Shown: positions 12,240 to 25,229 of the stretch, piece after piece
How positions within the stretch are numbered: the stretch's first letter is position 1
Layout of the letters: every line of letters begins with the position of its first letter
From: Azadirachta indica
Taxonomy: Eukaryota > Streptophyta > Magnoliopsida > Sapindales > Meliaceae
Direction: 5' to 3'
Assembly (NCBI GenBank): GCA_022749755.1
Contig: CM040445.1
Span: forward strand, 14,777,182 to 14,841,181
DNA: 64,000 nucleotides
The notes under the pieces: generated by a model
Told to the model about the DNA's origin: nothing
Databases searched by the model: none
The model's input: only the letters and a program-made list of their open reading frames with translations
Position numbers and translations under genes: made by a program

Positions 12240-15200
12240 TACACCGCCTGATCGCCTCACCTCACCTCTGGCTTTGATTTAAACTATGGTTGGGTTTATA
12301 GTTGACCTGGGTTAAGAGGCTAAGTGAAATGGGCCAATTAAATACACGGTAGCTTGATGCCAATACGGCTGGGTCTACTAGAATTTATGTGTCGCACACG
12401 TGGCGCGAGTCTGTTCGTCGAAATTCTACACGCATTTGAGGGAACTCCGTATTCTAAACTGTGATGTACGGGTGCTATGTAATCGCCGTTACATTCGGGG
12501 CATTAAATCGAGTGTGGATACTCGATGCGCCGACAATATTTCGTGATAATTTGGATGAGAAAAGGTTTACTTTTTTTGTAAAATTAATTTGGATAATTTG
12601 GATGTTTAAACTTAAATTAAAGATTTTATTGTAATAATTAGTTTTAGATTCATTAATTGTGACGAAAATTAAGGTGAAAGAAAGGGGTGGTATTTTTGCG
12701 AGAATACTGTGACAACTGGCTATCTTTGTACAGTTTCGGGTAAACTTGAAGAAAGTCTCCGTCAGAGTGTCGGTTCTGCCGTTAAGACGGCGTGTACTGT
12801 GAAAAAATCTGTCAGAACGGTCGAGTGATCAAACGAGATCGTCGTTGGTTGAGTGCCACATGGCAGAATCTAGATGCCTTGAAGGCCCGCTTAATGTAAA
12901 CTTGATACCAAGAATGTCGGTCCCACGACAACGTGATTAGATTGACGATGGGGGCGGGGGGACTGTACTATGCACGCGCGGGTAACGCACTTTGGGGGTG
13001 GTGCCGCGGTGGTAGTGGGCTAGGTGTCGGTATCTGATTGGACCCCACATTGGTGCTGATGTGGAATGCCGTACCAGTCTCATCGGAGAGTATGTTCACG
13101 CGCTAAAAGTAAGGCCTGTAATGTGGGGTTGTTGGAGTTGTAATAGGGTGCGGCAAGATCTAGAACAAGGATGTTGAAACGATTCGGTCATTGGATTGTG
13201 GGCCACGTTAAACAGCATTAATCAATCGATTTCAAGCACACAACGTAATTGTTGGGACCCACTCTCCCACAAAAAAATAAAATAAAATAAAAATTATTTT
13301 TTATTCCATATTTAAAATGACAAATGAGAAAAGACCGGCGAGTACCACGCGGTGAAATAACAAAATTATATATATATATATATATATATTATTGTATTGA
13401 TGTAAACAATTTTTGTTTCTTAGTTTATAAGACCGCCGTTTATAAAAAATTATAGTTGGATAGTCCAGGCAATTGAAATTTTTGAATATTGATAAATGAA
13501 GTTGAGTAAGAGAGAGTTTAGCCAATACATACATGCATCTATATCAATAATGAAAAATGAGAGAAGTTCATGTGAATGGAGATATAAATAGATTCATTAA
13601 TTCCGAATAATTTTGGTGATAAAATTATTGAAACTTATGTTTCAAATTTACTGATAACTAAAAGGGTTTGTGATTGAAATTTTGATTAAATTAATATTAA
13701 AAAGAATATTTGTTTATATTTATGGTTCATGGTTCGGTGAAGATTTTGTGCTCTCCATTATATGTTCCAGTCCTTGTGTAAAATACCATCATAATTTTTT
13801 TATGTAAAGATCCCTTCTAATAAATAAAGATAGATATCACATAAATTGTAAATAAATATCTGAGGTATGTTACATAAGTGACTATATAAATTTTGAACAA
13901 ACATCTAACTTATAATATTTTAAAAAAAATATATTAAATAAAAAGTATTTAAAAGATCATATATTTATTGACTCAAATTAAGAGCTGCAAATGATAAATA
14001 AAAAACAAGTTTACTCCTTTTAGAAACAAATCTTCTCATTCTTCTAAAACTTTTTAAAAATATCTTAATAATTTTTTTTTATGAATGATTAGACTTTGAA
14101 TGAAAGGAAAAATTCATTTCTAGAACATCAAATATTTGCCGCTCATAATTGCTCGAATATTTAAGATAATAACTATTCCGATTACACCCAAAAATGTTTT
14201 GACTCATATATTTTTCTTCCAAAATCAGCAACCGGTTTCATTTCACAACGAATGATTCATGGGGTTGAGAAGCATCAAGCATGAAAATAGGTGTTTGTAA
14301 ATGTCGATTAATTGCAAGTTGCGTACTGCATGCATAAGCATAACCCTTAAAATTAATTAATTAAGTAAACTCTTCTGTATTCTATTGTTGGTGATCAAGC
14401 TTGCTTAATTAACATTAGCTTAATCATAATTCATAAAATAATCACGTCAACATTCCAACTTAATTATATTTAATTTGATGTGAAATTAAGTACCGAATCT
14501 GATATTGACATAAAAGCTAACCCAAAGGAGTTCTGAGATTGAATTTTTCCAGAACGACCATAGTTGATCAAGTCTACATTCTTCTTCTCCATTAGACCTG
14601 CAGCTGAAGGGTCAATTATTAGTGTCTATTGTTAGCAAGCATGCTAACAACATAATTCTTTGTAAGTTAATTTTCGTCATAGCTGGGGTAATTATTTAAT
14701 ATCTTAGAGATTCTTTTAAATTAATTTAATTATATGCATTATTATTATTATATATGTCAATTATGAACATGCATCATTTAGAAAATAATTAGGTTTTACG
14801 CCGGTACACGTATATTATAACTTTAATGGTCATTAAGTAATTAAACCTAATTCGAATTAATTAATATGGGTGCATCTAATTTTTCAAGCTACTAATATAG
14901 GTATGACATTTCAAGATCAAGAAAGTAAAATATTGAAGGTTCTTGATAGATTGATGAAGGGTAAACTTAGGTCTCATTTTTGTACATATAGAATTGAATT
15001 CAATTGGAAAAAGTTAAGAATTTGAGTTAATAGATGGATGATAATGCTTTCGTACAGCTAAGCTAATACACCTAAGAGTTTTAACGCAAACCCCATTTGG
15101 CCCCCCTATACTCTTAATGAATGTTGATAAACCGACAATATGGTTAGTTGATTAAGTCTACTCATTCCATTATTAATAAATTAAATGTATTATCTGTAAT

Positions 15201-15900
15201 TTGTATATATGAAGTATACGTTGAAGCTCTGTGCTATTTTGCTTGGGATCCGTTTTAGAAAAACGAACGTGGTGACTATGATTTTGTTTGTTGATTCTGT
15301 AGGAGGTGGTGATCTGTGATTGGTCCACGCGTAATTCTCAAAATAAACTTATAATATCTGTCTCGACAACGAATGACTTTGCCTTTATTTGCAAGGGTGA
15401 TATAATATGTAATGCCATTATTTTATTTTATGTTGATATCAAGAGGATCCTTTAATTGACCTTGAATGAGTTTTAATTATGAATGAAGCCTAAGAGGCAG
15501 GCAGGGAGGCAACTAAGATAACACCGTATCAAAACAACGTGCTTCAAAGTAAGATAAAACATGTTTCGAATCTTACACATGATAAATCAGATTTTAAAAA
15601 CAAGAAAAAGTATGCTTTTAGTTGGATTTCTTACGGAAAGATGAGTTGTTATAAGATGAAAATCAGATGTAATGTAGCAGCTTTGCTAATTTCTTTTATA
15701 AAAAGGTCATATTTATTATATATTTATAGATTGAGTTACTTACAAGATAAGAGATGAGTTGAATATTATAACATTGAATTGAATTAAGGTAGCATTGGCA
15801 GAATTAGTGTCAAGGTGGATTTTGTGTCCTTGTTGGAATGGAGATCTAATTTTAACTTCGATGAATAAACCTAGCATGCGAAATTTGCATCCCCAAGGCA
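12240..15900. other. Intergenic region, GC-richer in its first kilobase
   Basis: From about 12240 to 13260 the base composition is clearly richer in G and C than the surrounding spacer, as expected for the upstream region of the minus-strand gene. I see no open frame that looks like protein. From 13300 to 15900 it is AT-rich, with a TA run at about 13361-13389 and no recognisable gene. Confidence 0.55.
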
Positions 15901-15981
15901 GCCTCCCATTTATTGTATTTAGGAGTTACGTATATTACAATATATGGGTCAGTTTACAGTGGAACCAATCGCAATTCACAG

Positions 15982-15985
<4 letters not shown>

Positions 15986-16017
<32 letters not shown>
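15986..16017. repeat. Poly-T run of about 32
   Basis: A run of T bounded on the left by GGAAA and on the right by AACTACAAG. Seen from the minus strand it is an A-tail at the end of the 16018-16300 segment, as a retroposed sequence would leave. Confidence 0.85.
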
Positions 16018-16020
<3 letters not shown>

Positions 16021-16300
16021 TACAAGTGTGAAGTATCAAACCCCACGATGGGGAGGAAATTGGATATATGTAGTGGAAACAACTATATCATAGATCTACG
16101 CACATGTAGTTCAAAATTAAACCCGACATTTAACGGGAGTATTAGATATCTATAGTTGTAGACCATTCCAGATATCTACGCATATGTATTTTGAAACCAG
16201 ATCGGATATTTAGTGAGAGGAACTCTGTATTGTAACCCAGTCCTGAGGGAGAACACGTGTCCTGACCCCCCCACAGCCTTGGCCTGGGTAAAATTAAGTT
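16018..16300 (-). repeat. Possible retroposed segment ending in an A-tail
   Basis: Moderately GC-rich block beside the poly-T run. It contains internal near-repeats: 'gatctacgcacatgtag' near 16094 and 'gatatctacgcatatgta' near 16172, and 'gacatttaacgggag' near 16126 and 'ggatatttagtgagagg' near 16203. It is unlike its AT-rich surroundings. Reading on the minus strand it ends in poly-A, which fits a SINE or truncated retrotransposon copy. I do not recognise the family. Confidence 0.3.
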
Positions 16301-17983
16301 CTGAAATCTTTCAAATTTATTCTTATTTGTTCAAAATATTTCATTAAAATTTCATCCTAGTTTATATTCTAATTTATACAGAAAACTGTACTTATTGTGC
16401 ATTTCAACTACTGTATTCTAGTTATTCCTATACATGAGAATCAAAATGAATGTGTAGACATTCACCGACAATAATCACTTGAGAAATAAACAGCAACTAT
16501 ATATGGGAAATAATAGAATATCAAATTTAATAGAAAAATATATACGTTCTCATAAAAAACTTATGTTATTAAATATTTGTTCAATTATATTTTTAGAAAA
16601 GCATAATAAAAACATCACAAAACTAAATGAAGTCTAAGTTCATCCTATTGCCCACTTAAAAATTTTTTTCCTAAGCATATGCAATTTTCTGCTGAAAGGT
16701 ACCAATTTTAGAGAAATTTCAGCCTCGAAGTTTTGTCATAGCAAAGGGGATATAAAAATAATAACTATAAAAAAGAACTATTGAAGCCAGCATACATTTC
16801 AATGTTTCTTTCTCCCAAATCAGAGTACCACTGGACTTCAATTTTCTGGTTTCATGTTCCCTCACAAACATAATTCCTACCGACAGCAGAAGGTAATTCC
16901 TCACGAGGAAGAAGACAAGACTGCAGTCCGGTTGTTGAAGGGCATGGGGAACATTGAACGTTTCCTAATAATGAAAGTTCCCTATTTCCAAATAAGGGAT
17001 GAAATGGTAAAAATGCATTGTATGGGCATTTCATGTTAGGAGTATGCCTTTTTTTTCCAACTCTATAGCGTTTTCTGACACAAAAATTGTTAAATAGTTC
17101 TCTAATGATAAAGTGGTAATAGTACCTAATTTGTACGTAAAGAAACCAGACTGAGAAGACTGTAGGAGGGGCTGACACTGAATCAATTGAATCAGATTTA
17201 CATTTATGATACTAAAATTTCAATATCAAGAATAACTAACGTTCTTTACAGGGAATTTATTCTTCCCATCCAAAAGGGAAAAAAGAACAGGATAAGGAAG
17301 ATAACAAAAAAAGATAAGCAGGATCTGGAAGAAAAAGAAGGTGAAGAAGAAATAAATATCAATGATGCTTACAGAGATTGCTCAGCCAATGTTTCTTATC
17401 AGTGTCAGTCTTTTGACCACTTCTGTACTCTTCTATAATTTCTCTTTTTCATCATCCTGCACGTTCAACCAAGTTTTAGGATGAAGAAAAATAACAAGTG
17501 CATATTCAACGATCTGAAAGATACAATATCAAGGGCTAAGCCTATTAAATGCCCTCGCTAAATTTATGTCAACTTACAAATCCACAGACAAACATCTTCG
17601 ATATCAAACATGATGTGTGCATGTGTATAGCATACAATATAGATAATCATATAGCAACTTTTATAAGACTAAATGAGTTTTGGGCTTATCTCCATATGTT
17701 TCCTCATTTTTCCTGAACTTCAAAATGGCAATTGTGTGACGTTTAGAGGCACAACCATAAAGAGATAAGTGGAAGAATGTGAAACATTGCAGTGACCTCT
17801 AATCATTAACAATATGAACTAGGGGATTCAAGTACAAAAAGTTGTTACTTCACAATTACAACATTGAATTAGATCAATTTCCCATGTCCAGGTGTCAGTA
17901 CATTCTATCAGTACAAGAGACTAACCACCACAAAATATCATAATTACACGGTGAAATAACCTAACAAGATAGTTTTTGCTTAC
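16301..17983. other. AT-rich DNA with the unresolved 3' end of the BSD gene
   Basis: The last coding exon and 3' untranslated region of the minus-strand BSD-domain gene should lie here. An acceptor-like segment near 17415-17432 (minus strand) could open a short terminal exon, but two acceptors and frames compete and I could not choose. The left part (16301-16700) looks like plain AT-rich spacer. Confidence 0.4.
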
Positions 17984-20900
17984 CGAATTGCCCACCATGT
18001 CATCCAAATCATCGTTGAATTCTCCATCAGCACCATCTGACAGACCTGATATATGATCAGTACATTGGACAGCATATAAAAATTCATAAATGTAAGTTAT
18101 TTCCATGCTAGGATATGTCTCAGGAAGAAATATTCATTTCTTATCTACTGATGGTCACCTAAAACCTAAAGAATAGAGGGAAAGAGACTTTAAACTTAGA
18201 GCACATCACAGGGTCAAAGGACATAGAAAACAACAATATGTAGACTACAGTTTAAAACCCTATTGCCTGTCCTCCCAAAGAATGAAGATATAAAAGGAAA
18301 TTTATTGTGTCTAGGAATTTCCATCAATCCAAACAATGATAAAAGGTTAAGCCAATCGAAGCAACTGTTTGAAATAAACTCCCACTTAGGTTGCACACAT
18401 TGATAGTTGGTCTTCAAGCTATTTGAGGAACAGGAATTCATATACAATTGACTATTCTTGACTCTCTCTGGGCTGTTAAAAGAAAAACTAATGACCAATT
18501 GGAAAGTACCTTGGCTATAGCACAATGCAATTGAAGCAGAGCTGGTACAGCTCAAATTCATTCCATGGGACCTCTCATGTTGTAACTAGAAAATTCATTA
18601 TAAAAAAATGATCCATGAATTGAGATGCAAAAGCATGTGAATTTGAAAGGCCCAAAATAAGGTTTGTGGAGAAAAAAGGAGCAATCGAAAAAGATCAATT
18701 ATTTCATTAAAAAAACCATAGTCCAGATGTTAACATGTCAGTGAAAATTTATTGTTGTACCAGGGTCTTCATCACTGTCTCCACCAAGGAGAAATACATC
18801 TAAGTCCTGTTCTGCAGTGGATAAGGTTGAAGTTTTACTGTGCTGCTTTGATTCCTTGGCCTCCAGTTTAGGGATTATTCCATCTTTTGAAGGTTCATTA
18901 ACTCCATCATCTTTCACTTTTTCAGAAGCCTTGAGCTTAACATCTTCCATGTAGCGTTTCTCATAACTGAAAGGAAATTAATAGTAAAATTGATATTAAA
19001 ACTGTAAGTAAATGCAAGGAAGTGAAGATAATCTCTGTGAAAAAGTCATATATCTGCCTGCATCTTTCGAAGGTAAAAAGGGAGATGAAATAAGTTGAAG
19101 TTTGATATACCATTCTAATCTTTAATCCCAAATTGATGATTCTACAGGTGGCTATATCAACTCGAAGTTTGCATGCATCTATATCAAAGGAATTAGTTTC
19201 CTACTTGAAGATTCTATGGGTGGCTATAAAGTGAAGAAAGATTTGGAGATTGAGACCAAAAATTAGAGTTAAGAATAAACAGCTCCAGAATATGCTTGAT
19301 AAATTAACTAAAGAACCAAGAAAGTCTGTCTGCAGAAATCCACAGGCATCTTCAGATTGCAGTTTCAGAAGACAAATCATGTATTAAGGACAAAATGAAT
19401 TAGAAAAATGCACACAGAAGCACCTAACCATTGCATGCATACAGATAGTCAATAATTCTAATAATTTACTGGCATTTCTCCACTAGAATAGCTAAAATTT
19501 CATTATATTCAAGTCGTTTAAATAGCGCTCCGCAACTATACATCAACTTAAAATAATGCTATTATCACTTCTACTCCGATACAGATTTATCCATATCAAT
19601 GATGAGGAAGGGATGCAGTAGAAGCTCCTTCAAAGTACAGTAGCAATCGAGATGTGGAGTGGTGCCCCATAAAAGTGACATGCATGGATAGGGAAATACA
19701 GATATAATTGGATTCAGTATATACAATTCAGAACAGCGATGTCCTTATAATTGTGAGAATAACTATAGAAAAGGAAAGCAAACCAGGAATTGAGGCCTCT
19801 AATGGTGACAAAATTACTTACGGTTCAACATGGCTGTTAACTAGAATAAAATATATCCTCCAGAACTTTCTTTCTTTCATAATACGTGGGCACAACTCAT
19901 ATCTTAGCTTTGAAATTTCCTGCAATAAAGCTTACAAGAGAGCTATAATACATATAGAAGCACAAGATTTGCTCATGCGTAGAATATTATGCTTATCCTA
20001 TCGAGTAAGAGATTTCTCAAACGCTAGAAAAGTCTTAAAAGAACACCTCAATATGATGAGATTTTCCCTTATTACTGCCAGTGTAGGTTTTATACCATGG
20101 AAAGCTAGCAATTAAATTTGTGATTACACTTCGCAAATATACTATGATTGTGTGAAGGATCACCACCCACAAAAGAATATATGTCGGATGATAATTAATC
20201 AAAAATGTTATCTTTTTTCTAATTGTAGTACATATAAAAGCACAAGATTTGCTGGTTTGTAGAATATATGCTTATTCTATCAAGTAAGAGATTTCTGAAA
20301 CACTAGAAAAGTCTTAAAAGAACGCCTCAATATAATGAGATTTTCCCTTATTACTGCCAGTCTAGGTTTTATAACGTGTAAAGCTAGCAATTAAAATTGT
20401 GATTGCACTTTGTAAATAGACTATGATTGTGTAAAGGATCACCACCCACAAAATAATATATGTCGGATGATAATTAATCAGAAATAATGTCTTTTTCTAA
20501 TTATTTTCCTATCCTGCAGGTCAAAGCATAAGACAAGAGATTCAGATAACCAATCGGTCAGGAAATTAACCAATTAATAACCAGTTGACAGATAAGGGAA
20601 TCCAAATGAAAAAAAAAAAATCTGAGTTCTTTGCAGGTTTTACTCATTCAGCATCCTAAAACTAAAAGTTCATTCAAAACAATGAGGCCTTCGCTGCATA
20701 AAACACGACACCACATCCAGGAAATATGAAACAAGTTATAGGGAGAAGTTGTTTGAAGGATTTCTGGGAGACGAAAAATTTTATTTATCAAACATATCTA
20801 AAAGATTTTGCAGATTATAAACTCTATGAGTGATGAAACAAGAGAGGAACTAACCTTGACTTTAGAAAGAACAAGACTGGCATGTTTTACTTGCCATTCA

Positions 20901-21956
20901 TTAAGATCCTGTCTAACATTTGACGCGATGGGAATATCAGATATCTCTGAATCATCTGGATAAAGAAGAAATCAACCACTTAGTATCTGTCATAGTGTAT
21001 GTGTGTATGTACGTGTATATATATGTGTGCGTGTATGTTAGCTATATTTTAATTATCAAGATTGTTACTCAAAACCACAAAATCCAGATGACCTCTCCGA
21101 GGCAGTTATAACTAAAAACTTAGAAGAAGTTCTTAACAATTTAAACCTTTGAAAAACTAATTCCAACTACAAATATGGATAACATAAATAAGAAACTAAC
21201 TTTGAATAGAGCTTTTCTTGAACAACATTTTAGAACAAGCTGCCCAATTTTCTGGTTATTCTGTTTTGTAAATTTGAAACCTCATCCAGTGCAGCTGTGT
21301 TAGTAGTGGTAAGCTATGAAACTCAATCTTCGTTAAACATTTTTGGAATCCAAAACTAATATAAGCAAAACAACTTCATTACTTCAATCTTGTGAAATTC
21401 TTAATTCCCTTCCGTCCTGAGGCATCGAGTCATAAACTAAGCTATTTCTCAACAAACCACACAAATTTTCAACTCTTTATCCCTACATTTCCTCGGCAAC
21501 CAAATAAATATCACAAACTCAAATTAAAACAGATAAATAATTTAATAAATTTTTCTAAAAAACAACAAATGAACAACAACCTTGTAATGGAAAATCTCGA
21601 AACGTGCTCATAGTAATTTCCTTAACGAACTCTCTCAACTCTTCGGTGATTCCAAACCGCTCCGGATCCTCTTCTTGCTGCCGCTGACCCGCCGTAGTTT
21701 CCGCGAGCGCGATGTTCTCAGCGAGAGACTTGATCTGGTCGGCACGCTTGGCGGCCTCGACTCTGATCTGATCGGCTCGCTTCGATGCCTCTGCGGCGAT
21801 TTCCTTTGAGCGCTTCGACGCCTCCAATACGATGTCGGAAAACCTCGAGGAACCAGCGGTCAGCTCAGAGGATCGCTTCGCGGCTTCCTTGGTAAGCTCC
21901 TGCGACCGCCGAGCCGCTTCCTCCGCGAAGGTTCGCGCCTTCTGCCATAAGTCCAT
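17984..21956 (-). CDS. BSD domain-containing protein (five exons seen, last exon unresolved)
   Basis: Exons in transcript order: 21956-21581, 20955-20855, 19919-19822, 18966-18761, 18045-17984. They join in one frame (GT-AG throughout) to give 281 residues. The ATG at 21956 starts MDLWQKARTFAEEA, the start expected for the family. Residues about 8-85 form six consecutive 11-residue units rich in Ala, Lys, Arg and Glu (EAAKRSSELTA, ASKRADQIRVE and similar), predicted as an amphipathic helix. A BSD domain follows at about 142-200, with the family's paired aromatic signature in ERKFWRIYFILVNSHV. The tail is acidic, with DLDVFLLGGDSDED and DDLDDMVGN. BSD domains occur in TFIIH p62, synapse-associated proteins and plant proteins of unknown role. 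A donor follows 17984, so at least one more exon is expected. Reading through that donor would instead end at a stop near 17921. Confidence 0.85.
19944..20505. repeat. Tandem direct duplication (about 280-bp unit) in a BSD-gene intron
   Basis: Copy 1 is about 19944-20226 and copy 2 about 20227-20505. Landmarks such as CACAAGATTTGCT, TTTTCCCTTATTACTGCCAG and GGATCACCACCCACAAAA recur 279-280 bases apart. The copies differ by scattered substitutions (roughly one in ten by eye). Both lie in the intron between 19919 and 20855, just upstream on the minus strand of the exon carrying the BSD signature. Confidence 0.9.
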
Positions 21957-22059
21957 TTGGCTTAGCTCCAACTGAATTCCTTGATTACGAATGAGAAGAG
22001 AGAAAACAGTTATTATGTCATACGCCTTAACCTTCTCTTGGCTCCATTTTCTATGCAAT

Positions 22060-23030
22060 TAACACTATTGACCAAAGTGGAAAATTGGCTCCACGATTGA
22101 CTCACAAAATAAAATGACAACTGGATACCTAATGTTTACTTTTATTACACCCATGCTCCCTGTCCCTAAACTTTACCAAAGTAACAACTTCAGACATCGT
22201 TATTTCAAAATTTACATTTTAGTCCACTTTTTTAATCAGGGGCTAAATGTAAAAATTAAGAAGTTATATAATTATTTATTATTTTTCTGAAAGTTATGGA
22301 TCAAAATGTTATTAGCTCAATTGTGATAAAACTAACAATCTAATATAAGTTTGAATTGGCTGTTAATCTACCATCAAAGTAAATAAAATAATATAAATAT
22401 CCTTGTATAAAATATTTTAATATATTACGTTTTGTTTTGATTTTATGTTTAATTTCTTTTTCCTCTTTCTGTTTCCTTACTCGTGCTATTCCAACAATTA
22501 ACACCAATCAACTTGCTTTGAATCACCAATGTTTGGGAAGATAAGTGTTGGGCCCATAAAATTAATGGACTTGGTTTTAATAAGTTCGTTGTCTGCTCAG
22601 TCTTAACACATCCTGTTCGAATTAACTAAGGAGGAATCTTGGTTGGGTATCACACAAATAAATATGCTCATATCAAAAGGATTGGCATAGTATTATTAGG
22701 CCAATAGGATGTTACTTTGTTAAAACCCTTAAGCGAAGGGGAAATTGGAAGTAGTAGTCTTAATTTGAGGTGAACCGAAATTCTACTAAATACACTTCGG
22801 ATTATATTAAAATTCCTAATACTATTAAGACAAGGAAACTATTGCCTATATATAAATCACATTCTTCTTATGTAAATGGGTTCATGATTCTTTGGAAAAT
22901 AAGTAATAAAGCATTTTTTCTTTTGAACGAAGAAGAGAAAAATTCAATTTTTATTGTATAGTATTGAAGTCACAAATTTTGTTATCAACAGTTGGGTTGT
23001 TTGTGGGAAGCACGTTTGAAAATTTATGGT
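22060..23030. other. Spacer upstream of the BSD gene
   Basis: It contains the promoter side of the minus-strand BSD gene. It is AT-rich, with no protein-like frame and no recognised repeat. Confidence 0.5.
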
Positions 23031-23604
23031 AGTAATTAAGGAACAACAAGTACTCAGAAGGTATCCAACTGAAAGGATTGATAAGGGAGACTCATCGGAC
23101 TCTAATTGCCAACCATTCTATTACGACAATCCTAGGGACAAGCAATGGTCTACGATGGGGATGTACACATAGTCTAAATTGTAAAAGGCTGAAAGAAAGC
23201 AAGTGCAAGTACCTCGAAAGAAACAAATAAGTGAAAGCTTTGGAGAAAAAGGACAAGTTAATGAAAACGAAAATCAAAAACCTTAAGAGGATAATTCAAG
23301 AAGTCATAATTGGGGGACAAATTTTAGGAAAAGCCATGACAGTCGAAAAATAAAGAAAACGTTACCCTACATGGAGATCTACGCAAAAAATTGCTTTCGG
23401 GAAGATTAAAAAGTAGATTATGAGCATAGAACAATCATTATAGGCGGAAGTACGCATTAGTCCCTTAGGAACGAGTTCAAGACCAAGGGCAAGCATATGC
23501 CAATCAGAACGAAACAACACTTTTGTGGGTTCAGGAAGAACTAGAGCACAGACCAATCAATGTGTGCCATAAGTCAAACTGGGGCAAAAGAATGTCTAAA
23601 CATA

Positions 23605-23650
23605 GCATGACTTTGGAAGACATGAGAGCATGACTTTGGAAGACATGAGA
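23605..23650. repeat. 23-bp direct tandem repeat
   Basis: The motif AGCATGACTTTGGAAGACATG is repeated immediately at a 23-base period inside the retrotransposon debris. It looks like a local slippage or deletion scar. Confidence 0.75.
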
Positions 23651-23779
23651 GCATACTTAAATCAAAAACACAAAAGGAACAAGGAAAAGACTGCTCTAAA
23701 AAAAAAGTCTGAACTGAGTAAAACCCATAGCTGATTAAGTGGTAAATAGCTGATGAAGTTAGGCATGGATTTGTTGTAA

Positions 23780-24065
23780 GAAAAGCAAGATCGAAGTGCT
23801 CATCAGGATAGTTGCTTATCAACAACAGGTTGCAAAGTATTATAAAGAGAATTTGTGCAAGATGTTTTCATGAGGAAGACTTGGTGTTGCAGCAAGTCAC
23901 ATAAAACACTAAAGTACCTTGTGAAGGCACTGGGAGCAAATTAGGATGGTCTGTACAAGGTGGACCAAAATTATAAAGTTAAGAGTTTACAAGCTACAAC
24001 ACCTAGATGGAAGAAAAGTCAAAGAAACCATGGAACAGGGAGATGCTATAGAAGTATTACCTTTC
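23780..24065 (+). pseudogene. Remnant of a Ty3/gypsy (Tat-type) integrase C-terminus
   Basis: With frame changes allowed, the plus strand reads as the end of a gypsy polyprotein. An EVLIRIVAYQQQVAKYY segment is followed by an H-E-x-D-L-V-L-x-x-V motif, then N-T-K-V-P, then a W-x-G-P-Y-K-V-like stretch, then Y-K-L-Q-H-L-D-G and a final K-P-W-N-x-x-x-L-x-x-Y-Y. This order (a GPY/F-type module ending in PWN...YY) is typical of the integrase C-terminus of plant Tat/Ogre/Retand elements. Several stops and shifts show it is dead. Protease, reverse transcriptase and RNase H were not found upstream, so most of the element is deleted. It is followed directly by the 79-bp tandem array. Confidence 0.7.
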
Positions 24066-24094
24066 AAGAATCGTTGATAAAAAAGTATTATCTT

Positions 24095-24730
24095 ATTCTA
24101 ATATCTTAGTATCTGGAGAGTTGTTGTAAAAAAAATTTGATTTCAGTTCAAATCAGGCAACTATGATCAGAAGATTAATAAATGGCATACATTCAAGAGT
24201 TACTGTAAAAAAGATCTGATCACAGTTTAGATCAAACAATCATAAACAGAAGATTAATAAATGTCATACATTCAAGAGTTGCTGTAAAAGAGATATGAAC
24301 ATATTTCAGATCAGATAATAGTGATTAGAAGATTAATAAATATCGATTATTCAACAAGTTATTATAAAAAGATCTGACCAAAGTTCAAATTAGACAACAG
24401 TAATTAAAAGATTAATAAATTTTGATTATTTATCAAGTTGTTATAAAAAGATCTAACCACAATTCAGATAAAATAACGACGATTAGAAAATTAATAAACT
24501 TTATTTATTTAACAACTTGTTGTAAAAAGATCTAATCAAAGTTCAGATAAAACGACGACGATTAGAAATTCAACAGAGTTAATTTACTTAGCCAATTTTT
24601 ATAAAAGATCTAATCACGGTTCAAATTAGATAACTATCATTGGAAGATTGTTAAACTTTATTTTTTTAAGAAATTATTAAAAAAGATTTGACCTTAGTTG
24701 GATCAAATGTTAAATGTTGAAAAACTAAGA
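24095..24730 (+). repeat. 79-bp tandem repeat array (copy A, about 8 diverged units)
   Basis: The landmark 'gattaataaa' or a variant recurs at 24173, 24252, 24331, 24410 and 24489, an exact 79-base step. Each unit also carries 'gttgtaaaaagatctgac' and 'cagttcaaatcagacaac' variants. Units get more diverged toward 24700. The array follows the integrase remnant, so it sits where the 3' untranslated region of the element would be. The same unit occurs at 45580-46040. Confidence 0.9.
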
Positions 24731-25229
24731 AGCCTAAAAAAAGTTGTTATAAAAAGACTAACCTCAGTTTAAATCACACAACAATCTAAAAAATTGCAAA
24801 ATTTGTTTCATTCAGAGATTGATTATAGTCCAGGCCTTATGTTCAACTTTTGTTCGAGATTAGCAAAATTCATTTTATTTGGAAAATACAAAGAAGACTT
24901 GAAAACAAACTCAGGTCAAAAAACGTCTTGATATGCAATTTTTATTTTACCTTAGGTGATTTCCTTGATTAAGGCGATAGAAGAAAAATACTTTAAAGAT
25001 TCATTAATTTGATACTAATTTAAAAGTAAAAACCATATTAGCACTGAATCAAACATTAAAATTTGATTAAAAACAATTAAGCGACAAAAATCCTATTATT
25101 CATTACAACTTGCTTGAGTTCTTAAAAAATATAAAGAAATGAAAATCAAGCTTCCTTGGAAGGTGGCAACGAAATAATACCAAAAGTTAAGTTTATAGTT
25201 AAGGGCTTAGCCTGATCAAACTACGTAAG

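Noticed and set aside
17187..17438. Lysine/glutamate-rich plus-strand frame
   Set aside because: A-rich simple composition, probably antisense to the 3' end of the BSD gene.
19708..20115. 135-residue plus-strand frame
   Set aside because: It runs antisense through the BSD exon 19822-19919 and into the tandem duplication; only the minus strand joins to a known domain.
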